From Agathobaculum sp. Marseille-P7918 (GTDB taxonomy: Bacteria; Bacillota; Clostridia; Oscillospirales; Butyricicoccaceae), in assembly GCF_900625105.1 (NCBI RefSeq), contig NZ_UYYD01000005.1:13883-77882 (forward strand): a DNA stretch of 64,000 nucleotides, in the 5' to 3' direction. The position numbers and the translations under genes are program-made. The notes beneath the pieces were generated by a model that was not told the origin of the DNA, ran no database searches, and saw only the letters and a program-made list of their open reading frames with translations. Each line of letters starts with the position of its first letter. Within the stretch, counting starts at the first letter, position 1. Shown here in pieces: positions 21,701 through 31,395 of the stretch.

Positions 21701-23083
21701 ATCGGGCAGACCGAGGTCGTTTTCATACAGGATGCGGAACTCATCCAGCGAGGTCACGCCATCCGGTGCGACCGGCTCGGCCTTTGCGACCTGCCAGCCG
21801 TCCGCCCCCCGCTCAAAGACCAGCTTTTCGCCCGTGCGATAGGGCACAACCTCGTCCGGCAGGTTGTCGAACTGCACATCGTACAGCACATAGGTATCCT
21901 CGCCGTCTAATTTGACCGCATAGCCGAGGTTTTCCGTCTGCTGCGCCCACTGCTGTGCCAGCGCAACGCGGTCTTCCTCCGTGAGCTTCTTCTTACTCTC
22001 CCCTACCGAAAATGTGCAGCCGAGCGTGCCGACCAGCACCGCCGCCGCAACCACCAATGCGATGCCGCGCTTTTTGGCTTTTTTGTCGAACAGCCCCTCA
22101 AACCGCCGCATCAGCGTCTTTTTGTCGCCCGTGAAGCACGACACCAGCGCGCGGCGCTTGACCTGCGCCTCCACCGAGCGCAGAATGGTTTCGCCGTAAG
22201 CGCGGCGCGCGGCCACGTCCATGCCGCGCACGACTGCGTCGTCGCACGCGAGCTCGATGTCCTCCTGCGCGAACCGTGCCAGCAGATGCACAAGCGGATT
22301 GAACCAGTGCACCGCCCGCGCCGCGACCAGCGCCAGCTTGAGCCACAGGTCGCCCCGCTTGTAGTGCGTCAGCTCATGCCGGAAGATGAACGCCGCGTCC
22401 TCAGCGGACAGCGCTTCATCCGGCAAATACAGCGTAGGGCTGACAAATCCCGCCAGCATCGGGCAGTCCGCCGCCCGCGTCACCCGCAGCGGGATGTCCC
22501 GCCGGATGCCGAGTGCGCGCTTCTGCTCCTCGAACACCGCACGCAGCGTGTCGCGCTGGGCGGATTCGCCGGTCTGCCGCACCAGATAGCAGAAGGATAC
22601 ATAGCCATAGATCTGCCAGATCGCAAACGCCAGCATGCCCGCGCCCCACAACACGAACAGGATTTTTGCCACCGGCACCAAGGTATCGCTTGTCAGCGAA
22701 TCGTCCCAACTTGCGTTCTCGGCATCAGCCGTCACACGCGCAGGCGCATCCTGCGTCTGATCCTGTACGGTGCTGTCCGTTTGCTCGGCCACAGGCGAGA
22801 AATCCGCCTCGTCGGACGCTGCCGGCGCCGCGCCCGTCCGGGCACTCGTCTGCAGCGACACATATTTCACCGGCGTCACCTGCACCGGCGGGTCGGGCAG
22901 CGTCAGCTGCACGGGAATCAGCAGCCGCAGCGCGAGCACCGCCCACACAATGCACATCGCGCGCGCCGGATAGCGTTTTTTGAGCGTCTTGCGCAGCAAA
23001 AACAGCACCAGCGCCGCCGCCGATACGGTCAGTCCGATCTGCAGAAGATTGTTGAGCAGATCCGTCCATTCAAAGCGTAACAT
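18728..23083 (-). CDS. Giant BlaR1/MecR1-like M56 membrane peptidase sensor, 1451 aa
   Basis: The N-terminal 355 residues are a BlaR1-type module: membrane helices near 12-30, 42-62, 138-165 and 340-356, the zinc peptidase motif HELTH (236-240) and a likely Glu ligand in QEDIELACDD (274-282). On signal, such proteins cleave the partner BlaI repressor, encoded just upstream. Instead of the roughly 240-residue penicillin-binding sensor, about 1090 residues follow, rich in Tyr, Thr and Asp, with repeated DUF-like blocks (for example VTSLDEFRILYENDLGLP and GVRSLEEFWYAFPLEQGFP). No SxxK/KTG penicillin-binding set is evident. The ligand is unknown. Confidence 0.85.
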   Translation of the reverse strand: MLRFEWTDLLNNLLQIGLTVSAAALVLFLLRKTLKKRYPARAMCIVWAVLALRLLIPVQLTLPDPPVQVTPVKYVSLQTSARTGAAPAASDEADFSPVAEQTDSTVQDQTQDAPARVTADAENASWDDSLTSDTLVPVAKILFVLWGAGMLAFAIWQIYGYVSFCYLVRQTGESAQRDTLRAVFEEQKRALGIRRDIPLRVTRAADCPMLAGFVSPTLYLPDEALSAEDAAFIFRHELTHYKRGDLWLKLALVAARAVHWFNPLVHLLARFAQEDIELACDDAVVRGMDVAARRAYGETILRSVEAQVKRRALVSCFTGDKKTLMRRFEGLFDKKAKKRGIALVVAAAVLVGTLGCTFSVGESKKKLTEEDRVALAQQWAQQTENLGYAVKLDGEDTYVLYDVQFDNLPDEVVPYRTGEKLVFERGADGWQVAKAEPVAPDGVTSLDEFRILYENDLGLPDPLEVGKDSFTQLDPDTWGDPTEAAVYLLHLKTIGTSGGSSLDRTMGDDIMDLTVGFADGSEVTLTMVNQFGDGWLPQDFTYDGGKNNRTAADLAGQYARGVTHKSGQYIYPILTAQKQQDYRTAQQLPDGGFSWKYGGSSPSYRNYTLVPTSGGEYIAVFQMYGGGVDDTRSAYLVTTARADGRRVINSVTEVAASNYTKSDLFKLYYDSGLPWPTVSEGAQSFNGASLDTLTRVQDAVETVFGYFGENVEHIEGNQHQITTERWFTSEVVSEDESEATVRLNFVDNSPSVDVQMRKTGDYWLPVGLVTQFDEGFGAYLVEGDSPVSYVQLPVGATIQQAIENANGEIPLLEAGQTIKLEPLYGKLTATDAVLTDAVIHADGTLQYTDKETQQTNIRFTDVYDRGSAVYLYKVEHLAAEALSSTPTAVVYRGVTVTYRTSAYTGTEQEYTAAFVYRLSNEGVPNTDYTIHSTEYHNATYGYTLTLPDCFVEQGYAVESDGIVQFGLQNALPGYSDDPTDGGGVMTLQVEATAYLRELYGEDWQAEYVIPCKELAERDGLTWYLAFASDVQYDPTDEEITAAYTEMYQAAQALGAEALSFDGQTAEQRTNEQALLLRALARVYAAQNDSTAELIRDEVTIQPEVADNAALVVIRFVVPTRDYFFTTVERVWYDRTDTTTPSRTEALVNTSDGVRSLEEFWYAFPLEQGFPVFDTTGLESLSEMAAKPASLENPDLSSPEACAEYVLHFVGGKWVGKTGSEDDTEMGLTYRWDDGEMTIRVQRVQLTDSSPVLWLPFGYDGSIPQYPPYLRVVANMMEYYPYRTTVELLQALEMGWVDGAYAEAVFAELDKRWQQDEDAVEDAVAGFGAEVQTMWQQHKTANPDIFGARFSDEEIEAAYAAVRSYARWHGFSVENLHYDASHDFSFSQGIMKGGVLQDNVLYDGLTIDNVITVMGDAQFSEDAWREQAEGWSFTLYRGADGKWVLENGAYGY

Positions 23084-23100
23084 ATCCTACCCCTCCCTTC

Positions 23101-23472
23101 CTACCGTCCCTGCGCGTCGAGGAAAGCGCGCAGTTCGTCGATGTCGTGCGCGGTCAGCGCGCCCGCATCCGACAGGCTTGCCACGAGGTTTTTCACCGAC
23201 CCGCCGCACACGCGTTTGACAAAGCTGCAGCTTTCGCGCTGCAAATATTCCTCACGCGTCACGCACGGCGTGTACTGGTTCTGCCGTCCCTCTTTCTCGC
23301 ACGAAAGGAACCCCTTGTCGCACAGGCGTGACAGGAAGGTCAGCACGCTTGTCGCCTTCCAGTCGCTCGGCACCTTGCGCTGCACTTCCGCAGCGGTCAC
23401 CGGCGCCTCCAGCGCCCAGACCGCCTGCATCACCTCGAGTTCGGCGTCCGGCAGCCGTTTGCTTTTCTCCAT
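23101..23472 (-). CDS. BlaI/MecI-family repressor
   Basis: The 123-aa protein has the BlaI winged helix (LPDAELEVMQAVWALEAPVTAAEVQRKV...ATSVLTFLSRLCDKGFLSCEKEGRQNQYTP) and a C-terminal dimerisation and cleavage region (VKNLVASLSDAG). It should repress itself and the downstream BlaR1-like gene from operators at 23489-23536 until cleaved. Stop and next start are 17 bases apart, a two-gene operon. Confidence 0.95.
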   Translation of the reverse strand: MEKSKRLPDAELEVMQAVWALEAPVTAAEVQRKVPSDWKATSVLTFLSRLCDKGFLSCEKEGRQNQYTPCVTREEYLQRESCSFVKRVCGGSVKNLVASLSDAGALTAHDIDELRAFLDAQGR

Positions 23473-23488
23473 GTTGTTCCCTCCTTTT

Positions 23489-23547
23489 CTACAAATGTAA
23501 AATCCTTTCTGTGCTTACATTCTACAATGGTAGAAATTCATTGTCAA
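23489..23547 (-). promoter_or_regulatory. BlaI-regulated promoter with two dyads
   Basis: TTGACA (23542-23547) and TAGAAT (23519-23524) are separated by 17 bases. The dyad TTCTACAATGGTAGAA overlaps the -10 and spacer, and a second TACAAATGTA dyad lies at about 23490. TACA/TGTA cores are the BlaI recognition pattern. Confidence 0.85.
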
Positions 23548-23573
23548 GTCATACTTTGTTTACACTTTGAAAA

Positions 23574-23603
23574 TTGACAAATGGCACTGTTCTGCGCTAT
23601 GCT
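23574..23603 (+). promoter_or_regulatory. Rightward promoter
   Basis: TTGACA and TATGCT with an 18-base spacer, divergent from the BlaI promoter and upstream of the gene at 23652. Confidence 0.55.
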
Positions 23604-23651
23604 TATAGTGTAAAATCACCGAACCCCCTACCGACAAAGGAGCCGGAACCT

Positions 23652-24089
23652 ATGCGAAAATCCATGGCGCTCGGATTCGCCATTTGCAGCACGCTGCTGC
23701 TCATCCTGCTGTTTATCGCAGGACGTATGCTGTATATCAAACTGTATCATCAGTCCTATGCGGACATCACCGATAAAACCACGCAGACCTCAATCACACT
23801 CACGGAAAACCAGACCGTCGTGCAGACCGTCACCGACCCTGCACAGCTGGAAAGCATTACAAACCTGCTCAAAAGCTACACCTACACCCAATATCCGCAC
23901 TTTTTCAAACCCGGCAAGGAAGAGCTGACCGGCAACCTGCTGACCGTGACCTTTGAAAACGGCAGCTCCATCGGCGTCAACGCGGACGGATATGTCTTTG
24001 TAAACGGCGACCTACGCGATATCGAAGGCAGCCGCGGACAGGAATTTTATCACAAGCTGTATGTTCTGTTCTATCCGAACGCTTCCTGA
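23652..24089 (+). CDS. Hypothetical membrane-anchored protein, 145 aa
   Basis: One N-terminal membrane helix (SMALGFAICSTLLLILLFIAG) is followed by an outside domain (TDPAQLESITNLLKSYTYTQY..., ENGSSIGVNADGYVFVNGDLRD) that looks like a small beta-rich fold, similar in style to segments in the BlaR1-like protein next door. The ATG follows AAAGGAGCCGG. It is divergent from blaI and followed by the barstar gene. No family named with confidence. Confidence 0.7.
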   Translation: MRKSMALGFAICSTLLLILLFIAGRMLYIKLYHQSYADITDKTTQTSITLTENQTVVQTVTDPAQLESITNLLKSYTYTQYPHFFKPGKEELTGNLLTVTFENGSSIGVNADGYVFVNGDLRDIEGSRGQEFYHKLYVLFYPNAS

Positions 24090-24128
24090 CGCGGCCGGAA
24101 GCATATGGTTTTAGGGGGAGAAAACAAC

Positions 24129-24395
24129 ATGCGTCAACTGCTGCTGGATGCAGAATCGTATTACACGCGATCGCAGGTGCACGACGCGCTGGCGCGCGCC
24201 TTCGGCTTTGGAGCGGATTACGGCGGCACGCTGGACGCGCTGTACGACCGGCTTTGCGTCTGTCCGCCCACGCGGCTGACGCTGCGGCATGCGGAAATGC
24301 TGGTGGTCAACCTCGGCAACTACGGCGAGCTGCTGCTGCGCGTGCTGGCCGGTGCGGCAGCGGAAAACCCCTTGTTTGTGCTGAACACCGAATAA
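24129..24395 (+). CDS. Barstar-family ribonuclease inhibitor, 88 aa
   Basis: The protein MRQLLLDAESYYTRSQVHDALARAFGFGADYGGTLDALYDRLC matches the compact barstar fold, with the helix-loop (FGFGADYGGTLDALYD) that plugs the active site of barnase-type RNases in known complexes. No barnase-like gene is nearby. It may protect against RNase toxins from other cells or have a housekeeping role. Confidence 0.8.
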   Translation: MRQLLLDAESYYTRSQVHDALARAFGFGADYGGTLDALYDRLCVCPPTRLTLRHAEMLVVNLGNYGELLLRVLAGAAAENPLFVLNTE

Positions 24396-24400
24396 AAAAA

Positions 24401-24427
24401 GACGTGCAAAGCACGTCTTTTTTTATT
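24401..24427. terminator. Terminator between barstar and pth (convergent)
   Basis: Stem GACGTGC/GCACGTC with loop AAA, and A and T runs on either side so it can work in both directions. Confidence 0.85.
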
Positions 24428-24431
24428 GCCC

Positions 24432-25079
24432 TTACAGGCGTCTGCCGTTGAATTTCTGCGCCGCCGCGGGACAGCCCTCGGCGATGATGCAAGCCGCGGC
24501 GTCCACCGCATCCGCGCAGGCCTTGTCGATGCCCTTTTGCTCGTCGGCGGTGAACTTGCTCAGCACCCACGCCGCAAGGTCGTAATCCGGGTGCGGCTTT
24601 TTGCCCACGCCGATCTTGACCCGCGGAAAGTCCTCGCTGCCGAGGTGATAGATGATGTTTTTCAGGCCGTTCTGCCCGCCCGCCGAGCCTTTCGCGCGCA
24701 CGCGCAGCGTGCCCACGTCGAGCGAAACGTCGTCCGACAGCACGATGATGCGCGCGGGCGGAATCTTGTAAAAGGCCGCCGCGTCGCGCACGGCCTCGCC
24801 CGACAGATTCATAAAGGTCTGCGGCTTCATCAACAGCACGCGCGCACCGCCGAGCGTCGTCTCCCCGACGAGCGCCTTGAACTTCATTTTGTCGATCCGG
24901 CAGCCGCTGCGCGCGCAATAGCTTTCCAGCGCGCGGAAGCCCGCGTTGTGGCGGGTGTTGTCGTATTTGCTGCCCGGATTGCCCAGCCCGACGACCAGCC
25001 ACTCGATCGGCTGCGCCGACTGCGCGGCCGCGGCGGCCTTTTGCTCGTCCAGCTTTTTGAAAATATCGAATACTGACAT
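24432..25079 (-). CDS. pth: Peptidyl-tRNA hydrolase
   Basis: The 215-aa protein contains VVGLGNPGSKYDNTRHNAGF (catalytic His44, Asn36), KPQTFMNLSG, SDDVSLDVG and GSAGGQNGLKNI, the standard Pth motifs. It frees peptides from peptidyl-tRNAs released by stalled ribosomes. About 26 extra residues (MSVFDIFKKLDEQKAAAAAQ...) precede the usual start; they begin at an ATG with GGAGTG, so the extension seems real. Confidence 0.95.
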   Translation of the reverse strand: MSVFDIFKKLDEQKAAAAAQSAQPIEWLVVGLGNPGSKYDNTRHNAGFRALESYCARSGCRIDKMKFKALVGETTLGGARVLLMKPQTFMNLSGEAVRDAAAFYKIPPARIIVLSDDVSLDVGTLRVRAKGSAGGQNGLKNIIYHLGSEDFPRVKIGVGKKPHPDYDLAAWVLSKFTADEQKGIDKACADAVDAAACIIAEGCPAAAQKFNGRRL

Positions 25080-25095
25080 GATTTCACTCCAAAAC

Positions 25096-25129
25096 AAAGC
25101 GCCTCCCCCGCAGGGAGGCGCTTTTTCTC
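25096..25129. terminator. Terminator between fakA and pth
   Basis: Stem AAAGCGCCTCCC/GGGAGGCGCTTT with a T run rightward and an A/T flank leftward. Confidence 0.75.
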
Positions 25130-25134
25130 GTTGT

Positions 25135-26781
25135 TTATTCCACGGAGAGGATATAATAGTAAACCGGCTGTCCGCCGTCGATCACCGAGATCTCCAGCTC
25201 CTTGTTCTCCTTGCGCAGCAGCGCTTCCACCTCGGCCGCCTGCTCCGCGGAGACGCCCTCGCCGTAGATGACGGTGGCAAACGCACTGTCGTCGGTCACC
25301 ATCTCGCGCACGAGCTTTTTGATGACCGAAGTCTCGCGCCCGCTCGCGCACAGCTTGCCTTCGCGCAGCGACAGATACTCGCCCTGCTTGATCTTCTTGC
25401 CGTCAAACTCGCTGTCACGCGCAGCATAGGTCACCTGACCGCTGCGCACATGGGCCGCCGCATCGCGCATCGCTTCGGCGACCAGTTTTTCGTCCTCGCA
25501 GTCCGGATCGACCGCCAGCATCGCGGAAATGCCCTGCGGCAGCGTCTTGGTCGGCACGACCACGATCTTCTTTTCCTCGGACAGGTGCACGGCCTGCTCG
25601 GCCGCCATGATGATGTTCTTGTTGTTGGGCAGCACGAACACGATCTCCGCCGGGACGGCGTCCACCGCGCGCACGATCTCATCGGTCGAGGGGTTCATGG
25701 TCTGGCCGCCCTGCACGACCACGTCCACACCCAGATCGGTGAACACGTTCTTCAGGCCCTCACCCGCGGCGACCGCGACAAAGCCGAACTTCTTTTCCGC
25801 CGGCACGATCACGCGCTCGGCCGGTGCGTCCGCCGTGCCCTCGATCACCTTGGCGGTGTGCTGCTCGCGCATGTTCTCGATCTTGACGGTCAGCAGCGGG
25901 CCGAACTTGAGGCCCTCTTCGAGCGCCTTGTTGGGCTGGTCGGTGTGTACATGCACCTTGACAATATCGTCGTCCTCGACGACGACTAGGCTGTCGCCGA
26001 TCTCGTTCAGAATCGCGCGCAGACGGCCGACATTGCGGGCCTTGTCCTTGCGCTCGGCGATGAACTCGGTGCAGTAGGTGAAGGTGATATCCTCATCCGC
26101 GATCGCGGCGAAATCCGCGGCCGCCTTGGTCGGCTCGGCCGCCTTGCGTTCCTTATGGATGCCGCGCAGCGCGTCCAGCATGCCTTCGAGGATGGTCAGG
26201 TAGCCGAAGCCGCCCGCGTCCACCACGCCCGCCTTTTCCAGCACGGGGTTCTGGTGCACGGTTTCCTCCAGCGCCTTGCGGCCGCATTCCAGCACCGCTT
26301 CCAGCACCTGCTCGGCCGAAAGCTCGGGCTCGGCCTGGCAGGCCTCGACCGCGTGCTGCGCGGATACGCGCGACACGGTCAGGATCGTGCCTTCCGCCGG
26401 CTTCATGACCGCCTTGTACGCGGTCTCCACGCCTTCGCGCAGCGCCAGCGCCAGTTCCCGGCCGCCCGCCTGTTCGGTCTCACGCAGCTTTTTCGCCACG
26501 CCGCGGAACAGCAGCGACAGGATGACGCCCGAGTTGCCGCGCGCACCGCGCAGCAGGGCGGAAGCCGTCGTATCGGCGGCCTTGGCGAGCGTCGGCTCGG
26601 TCAGTTTTTCCATCTCGGTCATGGCCGAGGCCATGGTCATGGACATATTCGTGCCCGTATCGCCGTCCGGCACAGGAAAAACGTTCAGTTCGTTGACCTG
26701 TTCCTTCTTTTCGGCAATGGCGAGCGCGCCCTCGATCACCATGGACTGGAACAGCGCGCCGTCAATTCTCTGATCTGCCAT
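25135..26781 (-). CDS. fakA: Fatty acid kinase, DAK2-domain subunit (FakA/YloV)
   Basis: The 548-aa protein starts MADQRIDGALFQSMVIEGAL and shows the DAK2 nucleotide/metal motif NELNVFPVPDGDTGTNMSMT and the LLRGARGNSGVILSLL segment, then the middle and EDD-like C-terminal domains. With a FakB fatty-acid carrier it phosphorylates exogenous fatty acids. FakB is not in the window. It follows an Asp23 gene, the common Firmicutes pairing. Confidence 0.95.
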   Translation of the reverse strand: MADQRIDGALFQSMVIEGALAIAEKKEQVNELNVFPVPDGDTGTNMSMTMASAMTEMEKLTEPTLAKAADTTASALLRGARGNSGVILSLLFRGVAKKLRETEQAGGRELALALREGVETAYKAVMKPAEGTILTVSRVSAQHAVEACQAEPELSAEQVLEAVLECGRKALEETVHQNPVLEKAGVVDAGGFGYLTILEGMLDALRGIHKERKAAEPTKAAADFAAIADEDITFTYCTEFIAERKDKARNVGRLRAILNEIGDSLVVVEDDDIVKVHVHTDQPNKALEEGLKFGPLLTVKIENMREQHTAKVIEGTADAPAERVIVPAEKKFGFVAVAAGEGLKNVFTDLGVDVVVQGGQTMNPSTDEIVRAVDAVPAEIVFVLPNNKNIIMAAEQAVHLSEEKKIVVVPTKTLPQGISAMLAVDPDCEDEKLVAEAMRDAAAHVRSGQVTYAARDSEFDGKKIKQGEYLSLREGKLCASGRETSVIKKLVREMVTDDSAFATVIYGEGVSAEQAAEVEALLRKENKELEISVIDGGQPVYYYILSVE

Positions 26782-26818
26782 TTATTAACTCTCCCCGAAT
26801 TCTTTTTTGGCCGCGCGT

Positions 26819-27169
26819 TCAGTCCGCACGGATGCTCTCTACATAAATATCCACGTTCTTCACGTCCACGCCGGTCAGGCGCTCAACATGATAGCGCACC
26901 TCGCTGATGATCGAACGGCACACGGTCGCGATATTGACGCCGTGCTCGACCGCGATGTGCAGGTCGATATTGACGCCGCCGTCCGGCGCTTCGGTCACTT
27001 TGACGCCGCGCGACTGGTTTTCGCGTCCGAGCAGATGCGCGAGTCCGTCCGACATGGAGCGGATGGTCATGCCCTTGACGCCGAAGCACGAAGACGCCGC
27101 ATAGCCCGCAATGCCGGCCATCACCTCGTTTGTGATTTCGATATATCCGAGATCGGTCTTGATCGTCAT
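26819..27169 (-). CDS. Asp23/Gls24 family protein
   Basis: The 116-aa protein (MTIKTDLGYIEITNEVMAGIAGYAASSCFGVKGM...) matches the Asp23/YloU type, usually paired with the DAK2 gene as here. These small envelope-associated proteins have uncertain roles in cell-wall or membrane homeostasis. The ATG at 27169 follows GGAGGG. Confidence 0.9.
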   Translation of the reverse strand: MTIKTDLGYIEITNEVMAGIAGYAASSCFGVKGMTIRSMSDGLAHLLGRENQSRGVKVTEAPDGGVNIDLHIAVEHGVNIATVCRSIISEVRYHVERLTGVDVKNVDIYVESIRAD

Positions 27170-27394
27170 AGAAAAACCCTCCCTGCGATCGTTTGATACT
27201 GTTTGGAGGAAAAACGCCGCGAACCCCTCGGTCCGAATCGTTTTTCTTCCTATATGATATAACAAAACCGTCCCAAATACAAGCAAACCGGTAATTTTTT
27301 TGCGAATGGTTCAACAATTCGCCGAAGAATCGACAGGAAAATGTACACCATTTCCGAAATTTCCGTTTTTGCCCGTATTTTCACAAACAAATGT

Positions 27395-27447
27395 TTGCCT
27401 TATTGCCCAATTTAGGGTATAATAAAGAAAAATACGAACGTATGTTC
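27395..27447 (+). promoter_or_regulatory. lexA promoter with SOS box
   Basis: TTGCCT and TATAAT (27418-27423) are 17 bases apart. GAACGTATGTTC at 27436-27447 is the Gram-positive LexA box consensus (GAAC-N4-GTTC), just downstream of the start site, so LexA represses itself. Confidence 0.9.
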
Positions 27448-27476
27448 CAAAAGGCAGCAGCAAGGAGTGCGTCCCT

Positions 27477-28067
27477 ATGAAAAAAATCTCCGCCAAACAG
27501 CAACGGATTTTGGATTATATCAGTGAATTTTCCCTTGAACACGGCTATCCCCCCTCGGTGCGCGAGATCTGCGCCGAGATGAACCTACGCTCGCCCTCGA
27601 CCGTGCACGCGCATCTGAAGAAATTGCAGGAAGCGGGCTACCTTGAGCCGAGCGAGCACAAATCCCGCGCGCTGACGCCGGTTTCCGGCCCGTCCATGGT
27701 CACGCGCGTGCCTATCCTCGGCCGCGTCACCGCCGGTATGCCAATCCTCGCGGTCGAAGAGCACGTCGGCTATGTCCCGTTTGAGCCGGCGGCCAATGGC
27801 GGCGAATACTACGCCCTGCGCATCCGCGGCGACTCGATGGTCGGCGTGGGCATCATGGACGACGACCTGGTCATCGTCCGGCAGGACGTGCAGGCCCGCA
27901 ACGGCGATATCGTCATCGCCCTTTTGGAGGACGAGGCGACCTGCAAAACGCTCAATATCACGCCGGACGGCGTGTGGCTGATGCCGGAAAACTCCGCCTA
28001 CCCGCCCATCGACGGCACGGGCTGCCAGATCCTCGGCGTGGTCAAGGCGGTTTACCGCGAATACTAA
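27477..28067 (+). CDS. lexA: LexA repressor
   Basis: The 196-aa protein has the N-terminal winged helix (AKQQRILDYISEFSLEHGYPPSVREICAEMNLRSPSTVHAHL), the Ala86-Gly87 cleavage site (RVTAGMPI) and the catalytic Ser120 (RGDSM) and Lys157 (ATCKTL). It represses DNA-damage genes until RecA-triggered self-cleavage. All key residues are present. Confidence 0.98.
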   Translation: MKKISAKQQRILDYISEFSLEHGYPPSVREICAEMNLRSPSTVHAHLKKLQEAGYLEPSEHKSRALTPVSGPSMVTRVPILGRVTAGMPILAVEEHVGYVPFEPAANGGEYYALRIRGDSMVGVGIMDDDLVIVRQDVQARNGDIVIALLEDEATCKTLNITPDGVWLMPENSAYPPIDGTGCQILGVVKAVYREY

Positions 28068-28354
28068 AATATCTTCGATGGAAACTACAGTTTCCATCGA
28101 GTTTTGCCGATGGCGGCGCGCGCCCTTCGGGCACACTTGCCATCGGTTTGTATAGCCCGTAGGCCTCTATCCTTTTGCCGCATTTGCGGCTGGTTCAATG
28201 AGAGAAAACCGTGATACACGGCCCAGGCCGCCCTCTCTTGGCCTGCGGCCAATTCACCTTGTGCTCCCGGTTTTTATGAACCTTGCGCTCTGTCGCAAGG
28301 TTCTGTTTTATGTGCGCTGCGGCGCGGAGACCCACCGCGCGGTAAGGAGGAGTT
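28068..28354. other. Noncoding region between lexA and recG
   Basis: No gene is seen. Hairpins include CGATGGAAAC-TACA-GTTTCCATCG (28077-28100, likely lexA terminator), CCGATGGC/GCCATCGG around 28107-28145, and AACCTTGCG/CGCAAGGTT near 28279-28302 followed by CTGTTTT. The first shares a TACA loop with the multi-hairpin elements elsewhere. Confidence 0.6.
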
Positions 28355-30397
<2,043 letters not shown>

Positions 30398-30402
30398 AAA
30401 AA

Positions 30403-30433
30403 GGGAGAAACCGAAATGGTTTCTCCCTTTTTT
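30403..30433. terminator. Bidirectional terminator recG / EamA gene
   Basis: Stem GGGAGAAACC/GGTTTCTCCC with a GAAAT loop and A/T runs on both sides, between convergent genes. Confidence 0.9.
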
Positions 30434-31331
30434 ATTCTTCGGTCTTTTTGCCCGAGCCGTCGCGTTCGGAGAGCACCAGTCCGCCGAGCGCCAACACCGT
30501 GCCCAGCCACATGGACGGAGTCATGGTCTCATGCAGGATGAGCGCTGAGCTGACAATGGTCACGATCGGGGTCGCGTAAATGTACGCGCTCGTGCGCACC
30601 GGCCCGAGCAGGAATACCGCGCGGTTCCACGTCACAAAACAGGTCGCGGACGCCCCCAGCCCGAGGAACAGCAGGTTTGCCAGATGCACCGGCTCGAGCC
30701 ATGCCCCTGGCCCTGCCGGAAAGCCCTCGAGAAACGCGGGGATGAGCAAAAACAGCAGCCCGTAACCGAACACCCGGCAGGTCAGCGGCACGGTGGCGTA
30801 GCCCGCCGAACCGAGATACCGGATGATGACCGAATACACGCCCCACACGAGCGCCGCGCCCACGCCGAGCAGCGCGCCCAGCGGGCTGAAGTGCAGCTCG
30901 CTCACGCCCGCCAGCGACACCAGCGCGATGCCCGCCATCGCGCAGACAAAGCCGCAGAAAAACCAGTGCCCCAGCTTTTCATGCAGCAAAAGCGCGGCAA
31001 ACAGCGCGGTGAACAGCGGTGCCGCCGCCACGATGATGCCGACGAGCGACGCGGATATGTAGGTCAGCGCGATGTTTTCCATCAGGAAATACAGCGTCAC
31101 GCCGGTCAGCCCGGCCAAGGCGAACAGCACCTCATGCTTTCTTTCCTTGGCGCGCATCCAGCCGCGCGAGGCGATCAGCAGTGCCACAAACCCAAGCGCA
31201 AAGCGCGTGACCATGATCTCGACCGGTGAAAAGGTGCGCAGCAGCACCTTGGTGGACACAAAGGTCGTGCCCCAGACCAGCACGGTGAACGCGCCCAGCA
31301 GGTGCCCCTGCAAATGATGATTTTCCCGCAT
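30432..31331 (-). CDS. EamA/DMT-family transporter
   Basis: The 299-aa protein has about ten membrane helices in two EamA repeats (GAFTVLVWGTTFVSTKVLL; ALLGVGAALVWGVYSVIIR), typical of drug/metabolite transporters that export amino acids or metabolites. Substrate cannot be told. Start after GGAGAAAACA. Confidence 0.9.
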   Translation of the reverse strand: MRENHHLQGHLLGAFTVLVWGTTFVSTKVLLRTFSPVEIMVTRFALGFVALLIASRGWMRAKERKHEVLFALAGLTGVTLYFLMENIALTYISASLVGIIVAAAPLFTALFAALLLHEKLGHWFFCGFVCAMAGIALVSLAGVSELHFSPLGALLGVGAALVWGVYSVIIRYLGSAGYATVPLTCRVFGYGLLFLLIPAFLEGFPAGPGAWLEPVHLANLLFLGLGASATCFVTWNRAVFLLGPVRTSAYIYATPIVTIVSSALILHETMTPSMWLGTVLALGGLVLSERDGSGKKTEE

Positions 31332-31370
31332 TGTTTTCTCCTTCCGCGCGCCCCCCGCGCAGCCTCAAAA

Positions 31371-31395
31371 GAAAATGGCGGCAAGCCGCCATTTT
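31371..31395. terminator. Terminator after mnmA
   Basis: Stem AAAATGGCGG/CCGCCATTTT with loop CAAG and T runs on both strands. Confidence 0.85.
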
